This document shows, one piece after another, positions 14,688-18,711 of a DNA stretch of 18,711 nucleotides. Under the pieces are notes generated by a model. That model had not been told where the DNA came from and searched no databases. It saw only the letters and a program-made list of their open reading frames with translations. Source of the DNA: Chlamydiota bacterium (GTDB lineage Bacteria > Auribacterota > Tritonobacteria > UBA1439); contig JAAYCL010000016.1 of assembly GCA_012729785.1 (NCBI GenBank), forward strand, positions 1 through 18,711. The letters run 5' to 3'. Each line of letters starts with the position of its first letter. Positions within the stretch are counted from its first letter, which is position 1. Made by a program: the position numbers and the translations under genes.

Positions 14688-15713
14688 TCAGGCGGTCGCC
14701 CCGGGGGCCTTTTTGATCTGGGTGCTGACGGTCACCAGCAGGGCGGGGAACGCCTTGCCCCGCTCCCGCACCTTGACGAGGCGCACGCCGTCCATCGCGA
14801 GGCGGTCGCCGAGGCAGAACTCCCCGCGCAGGGAACCGTCGTAGATGATCAGCGGGAGGTCGCCGTGGGGTTCGCCGTCGATCGTCACCCGCTCGAGCGT
14901 GAGCAGCACCGGCATGTAGATGCCGTGTGTGTCGTCCTTGACGCGCCCTTCGGCGCGCACCCCCTCGCGGAGGATCTCGACGCCGAATTCACGGAGCGGC
15001 GCCTCCTCGCGGTCGAGGTATTCGAAGAACGGGCAGATCATGATGTCGCGGTGGTAGAACCGCATCGGCCAGAACTTTCCGAATTCGATCACCTTCCGCG
15101 CGGGGTCCTGCGTGAACCTCCGGATCCGCGCGATCACCTCCTCGTTCTGGGCGACCGTCCCGTAGATGCACAGATCGACGTCGTCCACCGGGTCCTCGAG
15201 CCTCCCGAACGAGAGGGAGCCGGTGACCCCGAGCCGCTCGACCGGCACCTCGAGGATCTCGCTCGCCTTCCCGACCGCCTCACGCACCTTCGGGTAGTCC
15301 TCCATCGCGAGGACGAGCGATTTCCGGTGGTCGAAGTAGCCGGTGAAGTCGCTCAGGGGGAGTCGCACGTGGTACTCGGCCCAGCAGGGGAGCGGCGCCT
15401 TCGGGTCGAGCGTCGGGTCGATCTCGAAGTGGCGCGCGAGCTGCCGGTCGTGCGGGATGAGCTCGAGCCTCCCGTCCACGACACGCTTGATCGTGGTGTC
15501 GTACCGGCGCCCGTGTATGTCCATCCATCCGTCCTTGGCGGGGAAGTAGATGATCTTGCAGTAGAGCCCGCCCTTCGGGTGGCTGTAGCCCTGCGAGAAG
15601 ACGAAACTCCCGTTTTTCCTGAAGAAGTAGCAGCAGTCACCGGGCCCCTCCCGCAGCTCCGAGATCGGGACCACGTACCGGCGTATCGTTCGATCGAAAA
15701 GGTCCTGAACCAT
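14688..15713 (-). CDS. Predicted nucleotidyltransferase, paralogue 1 of 3
   Basis: A 341-residue protein, first gene of the tandem set. Block order: CCYFFRKNGSFVFSQGYSHP (27-46), HGRRYDTTIKR, FDHRKSL (127-133), VTGSLSFG with Gly165-Ser166, and DDVDLCIYG with Asp178 and Asp180 as probable metal ligands. Then VIEFGKFWPMRF, MICPFFEYLD (225-234), HGIYMPVLLTLE and LPLIIYDGSLRGEF (286-299). The start at 15713 aligns with paralogue 2 and has GGAG ten bases upstream. An in-frame ATG at 15773 would add 20 residues and has poorer spacing. Polymerase-beta-fold enzymes transfer nucleotides to proteins, RNA or small molecules; the target is not evident. Confidence 0.85.
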   Translation of the reverse strand: MVQDLFDRTIRRYVVPISELREGPGDCCYFFRKNGSFVFSQGYSHPKGGLYCKIIYFPAKDGWMDIHGRRYDTTIKRVVDGRLELIPHDRQLARHFEIDPTLDPKAPLPCWAEYHVRLPLSDFTGYFDHRKSLVLAMEDYPKVREAVGKASEILEVPVERLGVTGSLSFGRLEDPVDDVDLCIYGTVAQNEEVIARIRRFTQDPARKVIEFGKFWPMRFYHRDIMICPFFEYLDREEAPLREFGVEILREGVRAEGRVKDDTHGIYMPVLLTLERVTIDGEPHGDLPLIIYDGSLRGEFCLGDRLAMDGVRLVKVRERGKAFPALLVTVSTQIKKAPGATA

Positions 15714-15749
15714 CGTTGCACACTCCGCTCCGTCCCGAGGGTCGATAAT

Positions 15750-15784
15750 AAAAAGGCCCCATCGTGGGTGCATTGTCCCCGATG
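15750..15784 (-). promoter_or_regulatory. Possible attenuator in the leader of the nucleotidyltransferase set
   Basis: On the minus strand, CATCGGGG pairs with CCC-A-CGATG (15784-15760) as an 8-bp stem with one bulge and a 9-base loop. GGGGCC and then TTTTT (15754-15750) follow. The structure lies at the very 5' end of the predicted transcript. The T tract is six bases away from the stem, so termination would be weak. Confidence 0.3.
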
Positions 15785-15793
15785 AAGCGCATC

Positions 15794-15822
15794 ACTGTAC
15801 CCCGTCCGGCATCGGCTGTCAA
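15794..15822 (-). promoter_or_regulatory. Strong sigma70 promoter of the nucleotidyltransferase set
   Basis: On the minus strand, a perfect TTGACA (15822-15817) and TACAGT (15799-15794) are separated by 17 bases. This is the best promoter match in the window. The leader to the ATG at 15713 would be about 75 bases. Confidence 0.75.
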
Positions 15823-15863
15823 TCTCGTTTTTGGCGTGATCGCCGTTCCGGGGATCTAAACCG

Positions 15864-16007
15864 AAGTGTGGGCTTTCGAGGGAGAGGACACCTCTCCCCA
15901 CCCCCGAGGGGGTGGGGGAGCGAGGCAAGGGGATGTTCTTGTCAAGAGCGCCGCGACGCAGACAAACGGGTACAACCGCTTCCGACCAAGAAAGGAGGTT
16001 GTACCCG
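15864..16007 (+). repeat. Dispersed repeat, copy 2, ending in an inverted repeat
   Basis: It starts with AAGTGTGGGCTTTCG (15864-15878), has a central hairpin CCCCACCCCC-GA-GGGGGTGGGG (15896-15917), then TTGTCAAGA and GGGTACAACCGCTT (15968-15981). All blocks match copy 1 at 1-112 in inverted orientation. An 11-bp inverted repeat follows, CGGGTACAACC (15967-15977) with GGTTGTACCCG (15997-16007), whose loop contains AAAGGA, part of a Shine-Dalgarno-like AAAGGAGG. The first 103 bases have no coding character. Confidence 0.7.
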
Positions 16008-16208
16008 GTGCGGCAACTGCACTTCGAGAGAGATTCCATCGGATGGGACGGGGAGTTCGAGAGGATGATGCGCGGGATGTTCGCCGTTCCGGCTCCGCCG
16101 GGGGCGTTTTCCCTTTTACACCGGCGCGCCGCGTGGTACAATCTGTTCGGATCTTTGAAGACGGTGAGGGAAAGCGGTGAGAAGCCGCTGCTGCCCCCGC
16201 AACTGTAA
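16008..16208 (+). CDS. Possible 66-residue leader ORF or gene remnant
   Basis: A GTG follows AAAGGAGG by nine bases and opens a frame that reads RQLHFERDSIGWDGEFERMM, then RGMFAVPAPP and more, ending at a TAA inside the conserved core of the cobalamin riboswitch. The first 30 residues look protein-like. The later part overlaps the promoter at 16115-16142 and the riboswitch, whose own constraints explain that sequence. It may be the start of a decayed gene, a small gene, or chance. No family is recognised. Confidence 0.2.
   Translation: MRQLHFERDSIGWDGEFERMMRGMFAVPAPPGAFSLLHRRAAWYNLFGSLKTVRESGEKPLLPPQL
16115..16142 (+). promoter_or_regulatory. Promoter of the riboswitch-controlled transcript
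   Basis: TTTACA (16115-16120) and TACAAT (16137-16142) have a 16-base spacer. The predicted start at about 16149 falls exactly at the 5' edge of the riboswitch aptamer, which supports both calls. Confidence 0.7.
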
Positions 16209-16345
16209 GTGGCGATGCAAAGAAGCGCCTGTCACTGGCGCGGTGGATCGGCAGGGTCGACGGTGCAATGGAGCGACCCCGCCGGTTGCCGCCTCGGGAA
16301 GGCAGGCGCGCGACGGTGCCACGAGCCAGGAGACCTCTTGGGACG
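16149..16345 (+). ncRNA. Cobalamin riboswitch
   Basis: The aptamer core shows the conserved order of B12 riboswitches: AAGCGGTGAGAAGCCGCTGC (16171-16190), CCCCGCAACTGTAAG (16195-16209), CACTGGCG in the P6 extension arm (16233-16240), GGGAAGGC (16296-16303) and the terminal B12-box-like GAGCCAGGAGACCT (16323-16336). Known riboswitches of this class bind adenosylcobalamin or related cobalamins and shut off expression of uptake, synthesis or B12-independent enzymes. A small hairpin (CTTCTT with AAGAAG, 16348-16366) and an intrinsic terminator follow, which points to control by transcription termination. The exact 3' border of the aptamer is uncertain by about ten bases. Confidence 0.9.
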
Positions 16346-16382
16346 ACTTCTTCGGGCGGAAGAAGGCCATGGGCGTGCCACG

Positions 16383-16415
16383 GCCGATACCCCTCCTGGG
16401 GGAGTCGGCTTTTTT
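16383..16415 (+). terminator. Riboswitch expression-platform terminator
   Basis: GCCGA pairs with TCGGC and CCCC with GGGG around a short loop (16383-16409), with a 2x2 internal mismatch. Six T residues follow (16410-16415). It lies between the aptamer and the ATG at 16449, as expected for a switch that terminates transcription when cobalamin is bound. Confidence 0.8.
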
Positions 16416-16448
16416 CGTGCCGCGGGGAGGCGCGAAAAGGAGGAACGG

Positions 16449-17810
16449 ATGAGATTCACCATCTGCGTCACGGCGGCGCTGGCGGTTGCGTGCGTTGCGG
16501 GAGCGGCGCGCGGCGAGGGGCCGCTCTCGGTGTACGCGAACGCGTCGCTCGTGCAGAACTTCGCGGGCGGCTTCGACTACCTTCCGAACGGGGACCTGAT
16601 CGGGATGTACAGCGACCCCGCCATGGTGAAAAACGCCTATCTCGGCATCATCGACGCGAACGGGGACGGGGATCCGGCTGTGGTGAAGAAGGTGCACGCG
16701 TTCAAGGAGCCCACCTTCGGCATCGCGGTGGACGTGAGCCCCGACGGCATGAGTGTGCTGTTCGGGGAGAGCTCCTATGACCCGGTGACCACGCAGTCCA
16801 GGTATGCGCTCTACCACGGACCCGTGAACGGACAGACATTTCCGGTGATCGACCCGGCGGAGGGAAGCCTCGAGGGGGCGTACGACATCGTCTTCATCGA
16901 CGCCACGCGCTGCTACATCAGCGCGAACCCCGGCGACTTTTCCGCGACGACAAACAAGATATGGCGGCTCGACCTTGAGACGAAGAGCGCCACCGAAGTC
17001 GTCTCGATCGAGGGGACCTATTCCGGGCCGATCGACGTGGACAAGGAGGGGAATCTGTACTATGTCAGGGGCAAGGCGAACTACCCGCCCCGGCGGGGGG
17101 ACTTCACGCTCATGAAGTTCGCCGCCGCCGCCCTCGACGAGGCCGCCGCGGGCGATGCCGACCAGAAGCTCGACGCCGGCGATGCAACGGTCGTCGCCGA
17201 AAACCTCGACGGGGGGCAGGATGTGGCGTGGCATCGGTCGGGGGCCGTCTTTGTCTCCGACGCGAACAACCGCGCCGTGTACGAGGTCGCGCCGGACGGA
17301 ACCGCCTCCAGGTACGCCGAGGCCCCGGGCAGGTCGGGAGAGGGATTCTGGTTCCTCGCGATCCGCAACCCCGCCTCTTCCCGGTCCGCGGAGGTGCCCG
17401 CGCGGGACGAGATCGCCGCGTCCTGGCAGCCGATCTTCGGCACGGGCGAGCCCGACGTGATCCGGCTATCCCCGCAGGTGTATGTGGGCGAGCGGCTGCT
17501 CCTCACCGCCGCCGTCGACATCCCCGGGCCGGTCTGGATCCCGTTCGACGCCTACGTGGTGCTCTCTGGCCCCGGCGGGATCTTCTATTCGGCGTTGCCG
17601 GGCGGCGGGGTGGGGGAGGGGATCCGGGCGTACGCCGAGGGGCTCCCCGGTCTCGCGGAGTCGTTCCTCGGCCGGATCCTCGACCTGCCGGTGCCCGACG
17701 GAACGCCGAAGGGCCCGTGGACTGTCTATGCGGGGTTGATGCCGGCGGGGCGGGCGCCGTCGCCGCAGGACGCCCTCGCCCTGGACACGGTCGTGCTCAC
17801 GGTCCGCTGA
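16449..17810 (+). CDS. Exported beta-propeller protein under B12 riboswitch control
   Basis: A 453-residue protein. The ATG has AAAAGGAGG six bases upstream. Residues 1-20 are a signal sequence. Cys15 in LAVAC satisfies a loose lipobox, while AGA (17-19) would suit signal peptidase I, so the anchor is undecided. Residues about 30-335 look like a beta-propeller of the NHL/SMP-30 type: repeated units such as FDYLPNGDLIGMY, IAVDVSPDGMSVLFGES, PIDVDKEGNLYYVRG and DVAWHRSGAVFVSDANNRAVYEV. DANGDGD (69-75) and DADQKLDAGD (236-245) resemble calcium-binding loops. Residues 340-453 form a second beta-sandwich-like domain. Riboswitch control suggests a role in cobalamin acquisition, analogous to the propeller lipoprotein BtuG of Bacteroides. 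That is inference; no sequence match to BtuG is claimed. Confidence 0.85.
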   Translation: MRFTICVTAALAVACVAGAARGEGPLSVYANASLVQNFAGGFDYLPNGDLIGMYSDPAMVKNAYLGIIDANGDGDPAVVKKVHAFKEPTFGIAVDVSPDGMSVLFGESSYDPVTTQSRYALYHGPVNGQTFPVIDPAEGSLEGAYDIVFIDATRCYISANPGDFSATTNKIWRLDLETKSATEVVSIEGTYSGPIDVDKEGNLYYVRGKANYPPRRGDFTLMKFAAAALDEAAAGDADQKLDAGDATVVAENLDGGQDVAWHRSGAVFVSDANNRAVYEVAPDGTASRYAEAPGRSGEGFWFLAIRNPASSRSAEVPARDEIAASWQPIFGTGEPDVIRLSPQVYVGERLLLTAAVDIPGPVWIPFDAYVVLSGPGGIFYSALPGGGVGEGIRAYAEGLPGLAESFLGRILDLPVPDGTPKGPWTVYAGLMPAGRAPSPQDALALDTVVLTVR

Positions 17811-17829
17811 CGCCCAAAGTTATCCACAG

Positions 17830-17870
17830 CCCCAGGGCACACTTAAGTGTGCCCTGGGGGGGGATTTTTC
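17830..17870 (+). terminator. Perfect 30-bp palindrome, terminator of the propeller gene
   Basis: CCCCAGGGCACACTT (17830-17844) is followed directly by its exact reverse complement (17845-17859), then GGGG and ATTTTT (17860-17869). It lies 20 bases after the stop codon and is convergent with the NYN-domain gene. Its stem would serve both strands, but only the plus strand has a T tract. Confidence 0.65.
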
Positions 17871-17910
17871 CGGAGTGCGCCGCAACTCACTTCGGGGGAA
17901 GTCGTTAGCT

Positions 17911-18369
17911 CTATTTTTCCCACTCGCCGAGGAGGCGGCGCTTCTCCGCCTCGGTCTCGTAGGAGGGTTTTGCGTCGGAGGCGGGGGGAGGCGGGGGGGC
18001 CCCGGGCGGCCGCATCCCCTTCCAGTGCCGCACGAAATCGCTGGACCGGACGAGCTTGGCCCCCATCGACCGGACGCTGCCGCCGACCGAGCGGTCGTCG
18101 GTGACGACCGTGATCGAGGCCCTGCGCGGCGATTCCTCGACGATCCTGCGTATGTGGGCGTCGGCATCCGTCGCGAAGCGGACCTTCAGATTGGGGAGCA
18201 CCTGCTCGAGGCCCCCGCCCGCGCCGCTGTCCCAGACGAGCGTGACGAGGATCCTCTTCGCGCAGTAGCGCGCCGAAAGCGCGCGCGTGAGCGCCTCGCG
18301 CTCCCGGTCGCCCGCGCCGCCGAACGCCTTGTAGGCGAGGTTGCAGCCGTCGATGACGATCTCCTCCAC
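17911..18369 (-). CDS. NYN domain protein, YacP-like
   Basis: A 152-residue protein of the NYN/PIN-like nuclease superfamily. EIVIDGCNLAYKAFG at the N-terminus carries the first catalytic Asp. LVTLVWDSG holds the second acidic strand, FATDADAHIRRIVEE the third acidic group, and ITVVTDDRSVGGSVRSMGAK the fourth, as in YacP-type proteins thought to act on RNA. SSDFVRHW closes the domain, and a Pro-rich and charged tail follows. The GTG at 18369 is chosen because GGAAGGGGG lies about six bases upstream and a near-ideal promoter precedes it. The open frame extends further upstream but is not coding-like there. The RNA substrate is unknown. Confidence 0.88.
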   Translation of the reverse strand: MEEIVIDGCNLAYKAFGGAGDREREALTRALSARYCAKRILVTLVWDSGAGGGLEQVLPNLKVRFATDADAHIRRIVEESPRRASITVVTDDRSVGGSVRSMGAKLVRSSDFVRHWKGMRPPGAPPPPPASDAKPSYETEAEKRRLLGEWEK

Positions 18370-18391
18370 CCCGATCCCCCTTCCGGCATGC

Positions 18392-18419
18392 AGTATACCC
18401 GATCCACGCGGGAGCTCAA
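18392..18419 (-). promoter_or_regulatory. Promoter of the NYN-domain gene
   Basis: On the minus strand, TTGAGC (18419-18414) and TATACT (18397-18392) have a 16-base spacer. The leader is about 17 bases and contains the Shine-Dalgarno before the GTG. Confidence 0.65.
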
Positions 18420-18593
18420 CCCGTTCCCGAAGAGCGTGCGCGGTTTCCGGTTGGCCGCGCCGCGGACACGGCGGCGTGGCGCCGATATCTTGCGTCTCAG
18501 GGGCGAAATCCACTACACTGTGTCTTGTGCGTGGCACGGTAACCTCTCCTTTCTTTCTTGGTCGATTGAACCGGAGAGGATACCTTTTTCGGC

Positions 18594-18711
18594 TCATGAC
18601 GGAATTTTGTGAGCCCAGGCCCATGGTTGGAAGCGTCCCATCCATGGGGTACAGGTTTGTATGATCTTGAGTTTCATGTACTCCTCGTCCCGATAGCCAT
18701 AGGCACGACGG
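18594..18711 (-). mobile_element. C-terminal end of an ISL3-like transposase (cut by the window edge)
   Basis: The last 38 codons before a TGA read RRAYGYRDEEYMKLKIIQTC followed by a Trp-rich tail. The RRAYGYRDEEY-LKI pattern is typical of the C-terminal end of DDE transposases of the ISL3 group. The rest of the gene lies outside the window. The element end should lie in the 18480-18593 stretch, but without the other terminus the terminal inverted repeat cannot be defined. Activity cannot be judged. Confidence 0.6.

Noticed and set aside
13884-15785. 633-codon plus-strand frame opposite the nucleotidyltransferase genes
   Set aside because: It spans two real genes and their gap and lacks any domain; antisense shadow.
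15983-18564. CGACCAAGAAAG occurs at 15983-15994 (plus) and 18564-18553 (minus), both before a GGAG/GGTT stretch
   Set aside because: A 12-base match is expected several times by chance in a window of this length; the following similarity is too gapped to call a third repeat copy.

Overview
The window is GC-rich bacterial chromosome from an organism I cannot name with confidence. A TIGR04073-type exosortase-associated protein (11268-11666), an EF-Tu-domain-2-like small protein and several PVC-like orphan families suggest an uncultivated lineage of the Omnitrophota/Verrucomicrobiota-Planctomycetota kind. This is inference, because there is no rRNA or ribosomal-protein marker. Most genes have clear Shine-Dalgarno sites and recognisable sigma70-type promoters, often with -10 boxes of the form TACAxT.

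Left part (1-6109): a dispersed repeat copy at the left edge; a small basic-tailed protein; an orphan ATP-grasp enzyme followed by a membrane-anchored alpha/beta hydrolase; and a uridine-kinase-like P-loop kinase. Convergent to the kinase is an exported HAD phosphatase fused to an OB-fold. Divergent from the phosphatase is a YedF/DsrE-like protein that lacks the usual cysteines.

Middle part (6110-12494, all minus strand): a tightly overlapping three-gene operon (EF-Tu-domain-2-like protein, small zinc-ribbon protein, membrane protein); a dual-specificity phosphatase; a DinG-type iron-sulfur helicase with an N-terminal JAMM/RadC-like domain; a 72-aa orphan in an AT-rich spot; a stretch of about 600 bases without genes; the TIGR04073 protein; and an exported protein-L-isoaspartate methyltransferase.

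Right part (12592-18711): three consecutive minus-strand paralogues of about 340 residues. Each has a polymerase-beta-type nucleotidyltransferase signature, and all are read from one strong promoter. Next come a second, inverted copy of the dispersed repeat and a plus-strand cobalamin riboswitch with an intrinsic terminator. The riboswitch controls a single exported beta-propeller protein, which is followed by its own terminator. A YacP-like NYN-domain protein and the C-terminal end of an ISL3-like transposase finish the window.

The most novel-looking parts are the B12-riboswitch/propeller unit, the tandem nucleotidyltransferase paralogues and the JAMM-DinG fusion. No CRISPR array, tRNA or rRNA was seen.
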